In this document: one piece after another, positions 1 to 8,357 of the stretch | Position numbering within the stretch: position 1 is the first letter of the stretch | How the letters are laid out: each line of letters begins with the position of its first letter | Origin: Streptomyces capitiformicae | GTDB lineage: Bacteria; Actinomycetota; Actinomycetes; Streptomycetales; Streptomycetaceae | NCBI RefSeq assembly: GCF_002214185.1 | Contig: NZ_CP022161.1 | Coordinates: 9,431,486 to 9,495,485, forward strand | Reading direction: 5' to 3' | Length of the DNA stretch: 64,000 bases | The notes under the pieces: model-generated | The model's database searches: none | The model's input: only the letters and a program-made list of their open reading frames with translations | What the model was told of the DNA's origin: nothing | Made by a program: the position numbers and the translations under genes

Positions 1-2
1 CT

Positions 3-926
3 GCGGACTCCGCCCTGACCATCCGGCCGCTGACGGGCGGCGTCTCCAACGACGTCTTCGCCGCCACCGGTCCTGGCCTCGATGTCGTGGTCAAACGTGC
101 CCTGAGTCAGCTGCGCGTGGCCCAGTCGTGGACCGCCGACACGGCGCGTCTGGACACCGAGGGCCGCGCACTGCGCCTGGCCGGTCGTCTCACCCCGACG
201 TCGGTGCCGCAGGTGCACGATCTGAGCGACGGGTATCTGGTGATCGAGCGTGCGCCCCACAGCTGGCACACCTGGCGGGACGACCTCTTCGCCGGCGCCG
301 TAAGCCTGTCAGTCGCCGAACGACTGGGCCGTGTGCTCGGCACCTGGCAGCGTACGACCGCCCAGGATCCGCTCTTGGTAGCCGAATTCGCGGACCTGAC
401 GGTGTTCAGGCAACTGCGCGTAGATCCCTTCCATCAAGCCGTCCGCGAGCGTCATCGAGACCTGGCCGAGCCGATCGACGAGACCGTCGCCGTCATGGCT
501 GACGCGCGAACTTGCCTGGTGCATGGCGACTACACGCCCAAGAACGTGCTCGCTGACCCCGCCGGGGGCGGCGTGTGGGTGATCGACTGGGAGGTCGCAC
601 ACGTCGGTGACCCGACCTTCGACCCCGCCTGGGCCATCGGCCACCTGCTGCTCAAGACGCTCAACGAGCCTCGTTACGCAGCGTCGTACGCCGAGGCGGC
701 ACAGATCTTCCTCCGCACCCTGCTCACCGAGACTCACGCGGTGGTCTCCCTCGACCCCGCCCAGCTCGTTCGGCAGACCGCCTGTGTCGTTCTCGCTCGG
801 GTCGACGGCAAGAGTCCCGCCGCTTACCTCGACGCGGAGACGCGTGACCGCGCCCGCGCACTTGGCCGCGACCTCCTGCACCACCCGCCTGCACTCGTCA
901 CCGATGCCTGGGAGTACCTGAAGTGA
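3..926 (+). CDS. APH-family phosphotransferase (5' end outside window)
   Basis: Protein kinase-like fold phosphotransferase of the aminoglycoside/choline kinase (APH) family, predicted to transfer phosphate from ATP to a small hydroxylated substrate in the cytoplasm. The Brenner-type catalytic loop LVHGDYTPKNVL and the metal-binding segment VIDWEVAHVGDPTFDPAW are both present. An in-frame GTG exists at 87, but the frame is open and family-like back to base 3 (LTGGVSNDVF resembles the family's nucleotide-binding start), so the true start lies upstream of the window. The stop overlaps the GTG start of the enolase-like gene (GTGA), which implies translational coupling and a shared pathway. The substrate is unknown; nothing here points to antibiotic resistance. 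Confidence 0.85.
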   Translation, partial: ADSALTIRPLTGGVSNDVFAATGPGLDVVVKRALSQLRVAQSWTADTARLDTEGRALRLAGRLTPTSVPQVHDLSDGYLVIERAPHSWHTWRDDLFAGAVSLSVAERLGRVLGTWQRTTAQDPLLVAEFADLTVFRQLRVDPFHQAVRERHRDLAEPIDETVAVMADARTCLVHGDYTPKNVLADPAGGGVWVIDWEVAHVGDPTFDPAWAIGHLLLKTLNEPRYAASYAEAAQIFLRTLLTETHAVVSLDPAQLVRQTACVVLARVDGKSPAAYLDAETRDRARALGRDLLHHPPALVTDAWEYLK

Positions 927-2221
927 ACGACACCCTCATCACCTGCTTGTTCGCCTGGGAGGCACTCGACTCCCGCGGCAAGCCCACTGTCGGATGCGAA
1001 GTCGCCCTGGCGGGCGGCGGCCGAGGCACAACGACGGTGCCCTCGGGTGCCTCCACCGGCCGGCATGAGGCCAGGGAACTCCGTGACGGCGACGCCCGCT
1101 ACGGCGGCAACGGCGTCAGCCGCGCCGTGGCGAACGTGACCGGCGAGATCGCCGACGCCGTACGCGGTCTGGACGCCACCGACCAACGGCAACTCGACAC
1201 CACCCTGCGCACCCTGGACGGAACCGCCGACCTCGGGCGTCTGGGCTCCAACGCGGTTCTGGCCGTGTCCGTGGCGGCGGCACGTGCAGCCGCCGATGCC
1301 CGGCGCGTCTCGCTGTACGAGGCCATCGCCGAACCCGGCACCACTCCCCTGCTCCCGCTGCCGATGATCAACATCATTTCGGGTGGCGCGCATGCGGGGC
1401 GTGCTCTCGACGTGCAAGATTTCCTCGCCGTGCCCCTGGGAGCGACTGCCTTCGCGCAGGCCATCTCCTGGGCTTCCCGCGTGCGAGCCGGCACTGCGGA
1501 CATCCTGGCCGAACGGGGCCTTCCCGTTGCCCTCGTCGCCGACGAGGGGGGCCTGGGTCCCGTCCTGCCCAGCAACCGTACGGCGCTGGACATGCTTGTC
1601 CAGGGCATCGAACGGGCTGGACTACGTCCCGGCGACGACGTCGGCATCGCCATCGACATCGCGGCCACCCAGTTCCAGCAAGAGGACGGCTCCTACCGGC
1701 TCGCCGCGGAGGATCGCGAGCTGACCTCGGCCGCGCTGGTGGAAGAGCTGGCCGACTGGTGTGCCGGTTACCCGATCGTCTCCTTGGAGGACGCCCTGGC
1801 CGAGGACGACTGGGACGGGTGGTCACTGGCGAGCAGGCGGCTCGCGGGACGGCAACTGCTGGGGGACGACCTCTTCGTCACCGACCTGGACCGACTCGGC
1901 CGCGGCATCAACCAGGGGGTCGCGAACGCCGTGCTGGTCAAGCCGAACCAGACCGGCACGCTGGACGCCGCCCGCACCGTCGTCCGCAGCGCACACGCCG
2001 CCGGTTATGGGACCGTGCTGTCCGCCCGGTCCGGTGAGACCGAGGACGACTGGCTCGCGGACCTGGCCGTCGGCTGGCGAACCGGCCAGATCAAGGTCGG
2101 CTCGACCACCCGCTCCGAGCGCACCGCCAAGTGGAACCGTCTGCTGCGCATCGAGGCCGAGTTGGGCTCCCGCGCTGAATACGCCGGAGCGCAGGCTCTC
2201 GCTTTCGCCAAGCACTCATGA
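923..2221 (+). CDS. Enolase paralogue
   Basis: 432-aa enolase, full family length. Seen by comparison with enolase motifs: metal ligands D245, E289 and D321, general acid/base residues E208 (in DEGG) and K340, K391 in the GQIK segment, and the loop His157 are kept. Two usual active-site positions differ: the Glu of the QEF segment is Asp166, and the His of the SHRSGETED loop is Ala368 (SARSGETED). The gene overlaps the upstream kinase by 4 nt, unlike housekeeping eno genes, which normally sit near cell-division genes. I infer a specialised enolase acting in a small pathway with that kinase, perhaps on a phosphorylated hydroxy acid. A second glycolytic enolase cannot be excluded. Confidence 0.85.
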   Translation: MNDTLITCLFAWEALDSRGKPTVGCEVALAGGGRGTTTVPSGASTGRHEARELRDGDARYGGNGVSRAVANVTGEIADAVRGLDATDQRQLDTTLRTLDGTADLGRLGSNAVLAVSVAAARAAADARRVSLYEAIAEPGTTPLLPLPMINIISGGAHAGRALDVQDFLAVPLGATAFAQAISWASRVRAGTADILAERGLPVALVADEGGLGPVLPSNRTALDMLVQGIERAGLRPGDDVGIAIDIAATQFQQEDGSYRLAAEDRELTSAALVEELADWCAGYPIVSLEDALAEDDWDGWSLASRRLAGRQLLGDDLFVTDLDRLGRGINQGVANAVLVKPNQTGTLDAARTVVRSAHAAGYGTVLSARSGETEDDWLADLAVGWRTGQIKVGSTTRSERTAKWNRLLRIEAELGSRAEYAGAQALAFAKHS

Positions 2222-2349
2222 CACCGGGCTCTCTGAGCCCTTTTCCTCCACCGCTTCCGTCACGGAACAGGCTGCCCAGCGGCCCCGGACGCCGGTCTTC
2301 GCGCCTCGAGCATGTCCGAGAGGCCAGCAGCCGCCAAGGAGCACCACAC

Positions 2350-2634
2350 ATGACCGTCCAGATCGACCGATCGAACCCCGAAGCCGCGATGGCCGCGGCC
2401 ACCTCACGCTTCTCCAACTGGGGCCGCTGGGGCGAGGACGACGTCCTGGGCACTCTGAACATCCTCGACGAGGCCGAACGCCGCCAGGGAGCCGCCCTCA
2501 TCCGGCGAGGCGTCAGTTTCTCGCTCTCACAGTCCTTCGACATGAACGGGCCGCGGAAGGGCTGACGCCGACGGACCAATCCGGTGCACACCATGCTGGA
2601 CACCGGCACGGACGCCACTCTCGGCCATCACTAG
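2350..2634 (+). pseudogene. Cyclase-family (kynurenine formamidase-like) 5' remnant
   Basis: Only the N-terminal ~95 codons of a cyclase-family (metal-dependent amidase/hydrolase fold) protein remain. Start ATG 2350 follows an AAGGAG Shine-Dalgarno sequence. The frame reads SRFSNWGRWGEDDVLGTLN, typical of the family N-terminus, then meets TGA at 2563 where relatives carry a Trp codon. The same frame continues recognisably (RRRTNPVHTMLDTGTDA) to TAG at 2632. The downstream two thirds, including the HxGTHxDxP metal motif, are missing and replaced by the end of the opposing DoxX-type gene. Both a nonsense change and a truncation are therefore visible, and the gene is dead. It may have belonged to the aromatic-degradation cluster that follows. 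Confidence 0.7.
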
Positions 2635-3620
2635 GGTGCGGTGTTCTTCCCCGTCACGGCGCGGGAAGAGGGTCCGGCTTCGCGCTCGGTGGTGCCGGTG
2701 GCGTGCGCTGAGGATCGCTGGTGGAACAGGAGCCCCACGAAGGCGGAGAGGAAGCCACTGATCAGGGCGGTGATGGCGTGGTTGGCGGTGTTCTGGTCGG
2801 GGGCTGCGGGCATTCCGATGAGCAGGTGGTTGATCAGGGCGCTCATGACGGCTCCTGCGACGCCGCCGGTGAGTGCAGCCTTCACCGCGGCGGGCAGCGG
2901 GCTCGTCCGTGCGGTGTCCGGCGCTGTACGAGCGGTGCGCTTCTGGTGGACGAACAGGGCGGCGAAGCCGGCCAGCAGTCCAGCGACCAGTCCGGTGAAA
3001 GCGTGGTGGAGGGTGTTGCGGCCCTCCCCCGACGGCATCCCGATGAGGGACCCGTTCACCACCACGGCCAGGACAGTGCACACCACCGCGCAGGCCAGAG
3101 CGTAGGCGGCGGCCACCTGTGTGGGGGTGAGCCGGCCCGTCTGCCCGGGGTGGGGCTCCAGGCCGAGGAGGCGGTCGAGAGACAGCGGGCCGGGGCCGGT
3201 CGACAGCACCACGAAGAGCAGGGCGACGAGCAGGATGTGGAACTCGTAACCGGCGCCCAGGGCCTCGCGCCCGTCGTGCGGGGTCAGGAAGCCGGTGGTG
3301 CGCGCGACCATGGCTATGGCCAGCCCGATGTGGAAGGTCATCACCACAGCCACGGCGCGCGAGAGCAGGCCCACGACGAGGGCCAGGCCGGCGAGCGGTT
3401 CACCCACGACGACCAGCCAGCCCAGTACCTCGGGAGCGGCGATGCCCAGGTAGTTCCGCAGCAGTCCCTGGAATCCCTGGGGATCTGCGAGCTTTTCCAG
3501 GCCGTGGCCAAGGATGATCGTTCCGGCGGCCAGGCGGGCGACGAGGGAGGCTGCGGAGCCCGACGAGCGTAGCTCGGGCAGGCCCAGCTCGATGGGGAGG
3601 GTGAAACGGGCGTGCGGCAC
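2631..3620 (-). CDS. DoxX-like membrane protein with duplicated C-terminal membrane module
   Basis: 329-aa integral membrane protein starting at GTG. Residues ~22-145 are DoxX-like (four hydrophobic helices, GHGLEKLADP near 38-47, GEPLAG near 73). The remainder is a duplicated two-helix module: residues ~168-227 and ~245-302 align, each with an IGMP motif (193-196, 268-271), an Asn/His-rich segment and an FVHQK or LFHQR end. DoxX proteins are linked to oxidative-stress membrane complexes and quinol chemistry, but the role here is unknown. The 3' end overlaps the stop of the broken cyclase gene, so the arrangement arose by deletion or rearrangement. The fusion of DoxX to a repeated module is unusual to me. 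Confidence 0.7.
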   Translation of the reverse strand: MPHARFTLPIELGLPELRSSGSAASLVARLAAGTIILGHGLEKLADPQGFQGLLRNYLGIAAPEVLGWLVVVGEPLAGLALVVGLLSRAVAVVMTFHIGLAIAMVARTTGFLTPHDGREALGAGYEFHILLVALLFVVLSTGPGPLSLDRLLGLEPHPGQTGRLTPTQVAAAYALACAVVCTVLAVVVNGSLIGMPSGEGRNTLHHAFTGLVAGLLAGFAALFVHQKRTARTAPDTARTSPLPAAVKAALTGGVAGAVMSALINHLLIGMPAAPDQNTANHAITALISGFLSAFVGLLFHQRSSAHATGTTEREAGPSSRAVTGKNTAP

Positions 3621-3793
3621 TGCGCGCCTCCAGAGAGGAAGAAAGGTGGAAAGGGAGGGGAAGCCCGGTCAACACCTCAACGGGTCAGCTGCTCGGTTCG
3701 GGGCTTGTCCCGACTGTGGACGACGAACCGTGTGGTGGGAACTGCCTGATGCATCGCAAGTTGTGATGTGCGTATCGGCGGCACGGATGCGCT

Positions 3794-4705
3794 TCATGCC
3801 GGGTGGCCGGCGACGGCCTCCGCGTCGGCGAAGAGCTGGCGCAGCCATTGGTGCCCCGCGTCGGCGGTGTGCGAGGGGTGCCACCACAGGGCCAGCAGCA
3901 GGGGGGCCAGCTGAACGGGGCACGGCAGGACTCGCAGGGTGGTGTTCGCGGTGAGGCGGCGTTGGATGAGCGCGATCCGGTTGGTGCCGATCAGGAACGA
4001 GGGCAGTGCGGCATAGCTCTCGATGACGATCTGGGGTCGCGGTTCGACGCCGTGGATGCGCAGTTCCCGCATGGCGGTGGTCAGGGCGGTGCGACGGCGG
4101 AACGAGAACACCCACGGCAGCTCGTTGAGATCTTCCACCGTCAGTTCCTCACCCACGGCCGTGTTGTCCTGGGCGGTGACACAGACCCACTCATCGCGCA
4201 GAAGGTCCTGGTAGGGCACGTCGGTCAGCAGGCTGTGCGGCAGCACAACGGCGTCCAGGGAGCGCAACGACTCCGGTGCCCGGTCCATGACGTCCGGGGC
4301 CAGCTGCTGCAGGTGCAGCTGTGCTCTCGGGGCACGTTCGTTCAGCAGCCGGGAGAGGGACTGGCCCAGTACGGTGGCGGTGTAGTCGGAGACGGCCACG
4401 GTGAATGCTCGCTCGGAGGTGGCCGGGTCGAAGTCCGCCTGGAGGGAGAAGACCCGGTCCGCCATCGCCGCCGCACCCGCCGCGTACTCCAGCAACTGCT
4501 GGGCCAGGGCGGTGAGCTGGTAGCTGTTGCCGACCCGGGTGAGCAGCTCGTCGTCGTAGTGGCGGCGCAGTTTGCTCAGGGCTCCGCTGACGGCTGGCTG
4601 GCTGAGGCCGAGCCGCTCGGCAGCGCGCGTCACACTGCGCTCCTCCAGCAGGGCTTGTAGGGCCCTGAGCAGGTTGAAGTCCATGTTCCGGGTCACGACG
4701 GACAC
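3794..4705 (-). CDS. LysR-family transcriptional regulator
   Basis: LysR-type regulator of about 300 aa. The N-terminal winged HTH is clear (RSVTRAAERLGLSQPAVSGALSKLR), followed by a substrate-binding effector domain. The sequence style (DFNLLRALQALLEE, HYDDELLTR) is that of the NodD/NahR-like branch, whose members respond to aromatic compounds. Candidate starts are GTG 4705, GTG 4696 and ATG 4684; none has a good ribosome-binding site. It is divergent from the dioxygenase cluster, and the shared intergenic region carries a LysR-box-like dyad, so I infer it controls that cluster in response to an aromatic substrate or intermediate. Confidence 0.85.
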   Translation of the reverse strand: MSVVTRNMDFNLLRALQALLEERSVTRAAERLGLSQPAVSGALSKLRRHYDDELLTRVGNSYQLTALAQQLLEYAAGAAAMADRVFSLQADFDPATSERAFTVAVSDYTATVLGQSLSRLLNERAPRAQLHLQQLAPDVMDRAPESLRSLDAVVLPHSLLTDVPYQDLLRDEWVCVTAQDNTAVGEELTVEDLNELPWVFSFRRRTALTTAMRELRIHGVEPRPQIVIESYAALPSFLIGTNRIALIQRRLTANTTLRVLPCPVQLAPLLLALWWHPSHTADAGHQWLRQLFADAEAVAGHPA

Positions 4706-4715
4706 CGTACTTCAC

Positions 4716-4732
4716 TATCGGCACCACCGATA
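4716..4732. promoter_or_regulatory. LysR-box-like dyad
   Basis: Perfect inverted repeat TATCGG-N5-CCGATA starting with T and ending with A, 17 bp long. It lies in the divergent spacer immediately upstream of the lysR start and about 180 bp before the dioxygenase gene. The size and position suit autoregulation and activation by the LysR protein. Binding is inferred, not shown. Confidence 0.55.
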
Positions 4733-4914
4733 TCGGGCATAGGAAATATCGCATTCCCTTATCAGTTGAAGGATGCCTAGCCTAGCGCCGTGGCCCCCCG
4801 CCGCAGGACCCCCGGCCACGTCCTCGCCTCCGCCTGCTCTCTGGGTAACCGGCCTGGCCCAGGCCGCCGAAGAGCACCGAAGGGCACCCATCCCCCTGTT
4901 TCCGGAAGGCTTCT

Positions 4915-5809
4915 ATGGCCCGGCTCGTCGAAGTGATGTGCGTCCCGCACGACCCCCACGATCCCCGCGACCCGCAACCCGCAACCCGCAACCCGCAACC
5001 GCCGGGAGACTCTCCACGAGGGAGAGATACGCACCCTGGACGCCTTCGCCCTGCTGCGCGAACGCCTGGCCGCCGCGCGCCCGGACGTCATCGTCATGGT
5101 CGCGGGCGACCACCTGAACCAGTGGTTCATGGACAACATGCCGCAGTTCCTGATCGGCAAGGCACAGCGCGCCACCGGGCCCTTCCCTCACGAACGGGAT
5201 GCCTTCGGCCTGGAGGACTACGACGTCGAGATCGAGGGCGCCCTGGCCAGGCATCTGCTGAACAAGGGCGTCGAGGGCCATTTCGACCTGTCCTACTCCA
5301 ACGAGTTCACCATCGACCACGGCTTCGTGGTGCCCTTGTCGCTGCTTCGCCCCGAACAGGACACCCCCGTCATCCCCCTGTTCACCAATGTCATGGTCCC
5401 GCCCATCCCGCCCGGCCGACGCTTCCACGAACTCGGCCTGGCTGTACGGGAGTTGATCGAGACCTTCGACGCGGACACCCGGGTCGCAGTGGTCACCAGC
5501 GGCCACATGACCAACAGCATCGGCAGCCCCACCATGCTCAGCTTCGCCCAGCAGCCTCTGACCGACTGGGACAAGAGCACCTGGCACCGGCTGCACCACG
5601 GGGACATCGACGAACTCGTCGCCGAGTCCACGTTCGAGCACCTCTACAGCTTCGGCAACGGCACGCCCGGCTTCCTCGACTACATCTTCGCCCTCGGCAT
5701 GGTCGGTGAACGCCGCCCCGACTGGTCGGAGCTGACCTACGGCCCCACCCAGCTGCCGACCGGATTCCTGGAGTGGAACGAGCAGACCCTCAACGGAGGC
5801 GCCCGGTGA
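4915..5809 (+). pseudogene. LigB-type class III extradiol dioxygenase catalytic subunit, frameshifted
   Basis: Catalytic (beta) subunit of the LigAB-type extradiol dioxygenases, which cleave catecholic rings with Fe(II). From about 5007 the protein reads normally (ERLAAARPDVIVMVAGDHLNQWF ... SNEFTIDHGF ... VVTSGHMTNS ... GNGTPGFLDYI). The natural start appears to be ATG 4915 after GGAAGG (MARLVEVMCVPHDP), but that frame is one base off from the body; the switch falls in four perfect copies of a 7-bp repeat (4971-4998). The body frame has a stop at 4934 and no ATG/GTG/TTG until 5096. Losing one repeat unit would restore one continuous reading frame. It could be a sequencing difference, a null allele, or a phase-variable gene. 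The last codon overlaps the next gene's GTG. Confidence 0.75.
4971..4998 (+). repeat. 7-bp tandem repeat inside ligB-like gene
   Basis: Four perfect tandem copies of CCCGCAA, preceded by a near-copy CCCGCGA at 4964-4970. Seven is not a multiple of three, so each unit gained or lost shifts the reading frame. Four units leave the start and body of the dioxygenase subunit out of frame; three or six units would join them. Confidence 0.95.
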
Positions 5810-6093
5810 ACCGGTACGCGGTCAACAAGGTCCTTTTCGATGTCTACCGCGACGCCGGGAACACAGACGCCTTCACCACCGGCCCGGAAGACTTCCTGGC
5901 CTCCTACGGGCTGACGCCTCAGGAGGCAGCTGCCCTGGTAGGCCGGGACCTGCGGTGGCTGGTCGCCGAGGGCGCTCACCCCTTCCTGGTGTTCAACTTC
6001 GCCCTGAGCCTCGCCGGCGGCTTCAGCCTGCCCTTCTGCTTGGCCTACGTGAAGGAGCTCGAAGGACTCGAAGTCGGCGACATCACCACCTGA
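5806..6093 (+). CDS. LigA-type extradiol dioxygenase small subunit
   Basis: 95-aa protein starting at GTG 5806, overlapping the LigB-type stop by GTGA. It resembles the helical alpha (LigA) subunits of protocatechuate 4,5-dioxygenase-type enzymes: segments VNKVLFDVYRD, FLASYGLTPQEAAAL and LVAEGAHPFLVFNFA. This subunit caps the active site formed by the LigB chain. It is intact even though its partner is frameshifted, so it is probably still translated when coupled ribosomes enter from the ligB body frame, or may be idle. Confidence 0.75.
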   Translation: MNRYAVNKVLFDVYRDAGNTDAFTTGPEDFLASYGLTPQEAAALVGRDLRWLVAEGAHPFLVFNFALSLAGGFSLPFCLAYVKELEGLEVGDITT

Positions 6094-6188
6094 CGATCCC
6101 ACGCACCACACCGCGCCGCGCCTGCGCGTGGGCCCTGGCACCGCACGCGCCCTCCCCTCACGGCCCGCAGGAAGAAAGAGGAACAACC

Positions 6189-7226
6189 ATGGTTCAGACT
6201 CCCGCCGACATCAACCCCGCCACGGGACTACGCGAGGACACGTTCGGAATCGCCACCCTCGCCCAGGACACCCGTGTCTTCCCCGCCCTGGTCCTGCCGG
6301 ACGCCCGCGTCATCGACGTGTCGGCCCACTTCACCGACACCCACGCGATCTTCGACGACTGGGAGCGCAACTTCGACCGGCTGTTCTCTCTCAGCGACAC
6401 CGCCGACCCTCAGCTCCACCTGGACGGCCTGCGGATCCTGCCGCCCCTGGCGCACCCCAACCTGCTGTGCGCGGGCGCCAACAACAGGACCCACTCCGCC
6501 CAGATGCTGACGAAGAACGAGTTCAACCAGCACAACCGGCTGGACGGTGAAAGCGACGAGGACTTCTTCCAACGCAACTACACCTTCATGGAGAAGCGGG
6601 CCGAGGAGGGCGTCCCCTTCCTGTGGGCCGGCCTGCACTCCTCCCTCACCGGTGCCGACGACCCCGTCCTGCTGCCCCCGCTCGGCAACCAGCCCGACTG
6701 GGAACTGGAGATCGCCGGCGTCATCGGCAGGACCGCGCGCTACGCCACCGTCGAGGAGGCCAAGAGTCTGATCGCCGGGTACACCATGGTCAACGACCTC
6801 GGCACCGTCGACCTCTTCCGCCGCACCGACATCCCCTGGGGCTACGACTGGATCGCCAAGCACCAGCCCACCTTCAAGCCCGCCGGCCCCTTCGTCGTAC
6901 CCGCCGCCTTCGTGCACATCGACGACACCGTGCGCATCACCCTGAGCGTCAACGGTGAAGTGATGCAGGACTGGCCCGTCAGCGACTGGATCTTCGACAT
7001 GGCCACCCTCGTCGCCTACGCCTCCGAACGCGTCCGGCTGCTCCCCGGAGACCTCCTCCTGGCCGGCTCCCCGCCCGGCAACGGCATGCACCACGGCGGC
7101 CTCTTCCTCAAGGACGGCGACGTCATCAACAGCTCCATCACCTACCTCGGACGCCAGCGCAACACCTGCGTCACCGAAGACATCGGCGACCGCACCCCGG
7201 CAATCGGCCACTGGCCCGCGCCGTAA
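6189..7226 (+). CDS. Fumarylacetoacetate hydrolase-family protein
   Basis: 345-aa protein from ATG 6189, preceded by an AGGAAGAAAGAGGA purine tract. FAH-fold signatures are visible: LLCAGANNRTHSAQM, the acidic metal-site segment DWELEIAGVIG, GYTMVNDLG and LLAGSPPGNGMHHGGLFLKDGDVI. FAH-family enzymes hydrolyse, decarboxylate or isomerise C-C bonds in diketo acids and often act directly after meta-ring cleavage, which fits its position 95 bp behind the LigAB-type genes. The exact reaction cannot be read from the sequence. It appears intact. Confidence 0.85.
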   Translation: MVQTPADINPATGLREDTFGIATLAQDTRVFPALVLPDARVIDVSAHFTDTHAIFDDWERNFDRLFSLSDTADPQLHLDGLRILPPLAHPNLLCAGANNRTHSAQMLTKNEFNQHNRLDGESDEDFFQRNYTFMEKRAEEGVPFLWAGLHSSLTGADDPVLLPPLGNQPDWELEIAGVIGRTARYATVEEAKSLIAGYTMVNDLGTVDLFRRTDIPWGYDWIAKHQPTFKPAGPFVVPAAFVHIDDTVRITLSVNGEVMQDWPVSDWIFDMATLVAYASERVRLLPGDLLLAGSPPGNGMHHGGLFLKDGDVINSSITYLGRQRNTCVTEDIGDRTPAIGHWPAP

Positions 7227-7251
7227 GAAGGAAGCAGGGCTTGCTCCCGCT

Positions 7252-7503
7252 CTGACAACCATCGCACGCTGGCGAACGTCGCGGCCGAGGACGAGCGGTT
7301 CGACACTGGCGCACCCACCACGGGACGAGGCAACCGGCCGCCGTCGGTGGACTCCGGATGCGGCCAAGCGACGGGTCGGGCATCAAGTGGCCAAGCCGGT
7401 GTCCACCCAGGAGAAGGTCAACGCCATCCACACCCTGGCCCGTGATGAGGAGGTGGCGGGTTGGGCCCGCTGTTGCGTCCGCACCGCCGCCGTCGCGGCC
7501 TGA
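7252..7503 (+). pseudogene. DUF6192 (RacO-like) C-terminal remnant
   Basis: A frame ending at TGA 7501 reads RRRWTPDAAKRRVGHQVAK, then VSTQEKVNAIHTLARDEEVA, which I recognise from Streptomyces DUF6192/RacO-like proteins. Just upstream, another frame reads HRTLANVAAEDERFDT, also typical of that family, so at least one frameshift separates the pieces. No start codon, ribosome-binding site or N-terminal half is present. Family recognition is from memory of related proteins, not from a search. Confidence 0.5.
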
Positions 7504-7829
7504 CACCCCGATTCGCGGAATTCTCGGCAGAGTCCTTCAGGCGGGGAGGGAATCCGATCTCGGAACTGCTCTGACCCGCAGGGCTGCCTCAAAACCCGTA
7601 CCCACTACGACGAAGCGACCGCCTGGTCGCACCACGCCCCACCCCATGCCGCTTGACACCAAACGACATGGGGTGTCTGACCAGTCCTCCGACACCGGCG
7701 CTCGGCAGGGGCTGCCCTGCCTGGCCCGTCGATGTCGCCCTTGTGCAGGGAGCGGCGGGCGTCGCTGGTGACCGGCCGCGGCCGGAGCTGTGTTTCTGCC
7801 GCGGCGTCGGCGAACCCGGCGTGGCGGCT
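7504..7829. other. Non-coding stretch between two gene remnants
   Basis: No frame with recognisable protein features or a convincing start was found on either strand. It lies between the DUF6192 remnant and the MmyB-type remnant and is probably residue of the same deletions. The only visible structure is an imperfect dyad around 7650-7680 (GACACC ... GGTGTC). Confidence 0.5.
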
Positions 7830-8357
7830 TCAGCCACGGGTCAGGTCCTGGACGCCGACCACGCGCAGCAGCGCCAGCCGCTCGTAGGACTCGCTGCCCG
7901 GGCGGGCGGTGTGGACGACCAGCCGCCGGTCGCGCTCCGGGATCATCAGTACCTCGCAGTCCAGCTCCAGCGGGCCGACGACCGGATGCAGGAAGCGCTT
8001 GACGTCGGCGCGGCGTACGGCGACGTCGTGGGTGTCCCACAGCGCCGAGAACTCCTCTCTCCGGGCGCGGAGCCGGCGTACGAGCCCCGCCAGCCGCGCG
8101 TCGTCCGGGCGGCGGGCGAGCGTGGCACGCAGATCCGCCACCGCCGCGCGGCCGCACGGTCACGGTCCTCGGCCGGGAACAGCTTCCCGCGCGGAGGGGT
8201 CCGTGAAGTAGCGCCAGACGACGTTGTGTTCCTCCTCGGGGCGGCCGGACGCGTCACCGTACAGCGCCTTGGCCATCGCGTTCGCGGCATTGCAGGCAGT
8301 TGACCGTCGGGCGCCAGCTGCTCGACCCGCACACCGGCCAAGGGAGTGTCCCGGCAC
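7830..8357 (-). pseudogene. MmyB-type ligand-binding domain of an XRE regulator, degenerate
   Basis: Pieces of the C-terminal MmyB-like domain of Streptomyces XRE-family regulators appear in three frames in the correct order: NAMAKALYGDAS ... VVWRYFTDPSARE, then LFPAEDRDRAA, then ADLRATLARRPDDARLAGLV ... FLHPVVGPLELDCEVL ... LVVHTARPGSESYERLALL. At least two frameshifts separate them and the HTH N-terminus is absent. The upstream edge (~8300) is fused to a truncated membrane-protein gene, marking a deletion junction. Confidence 0.7.
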
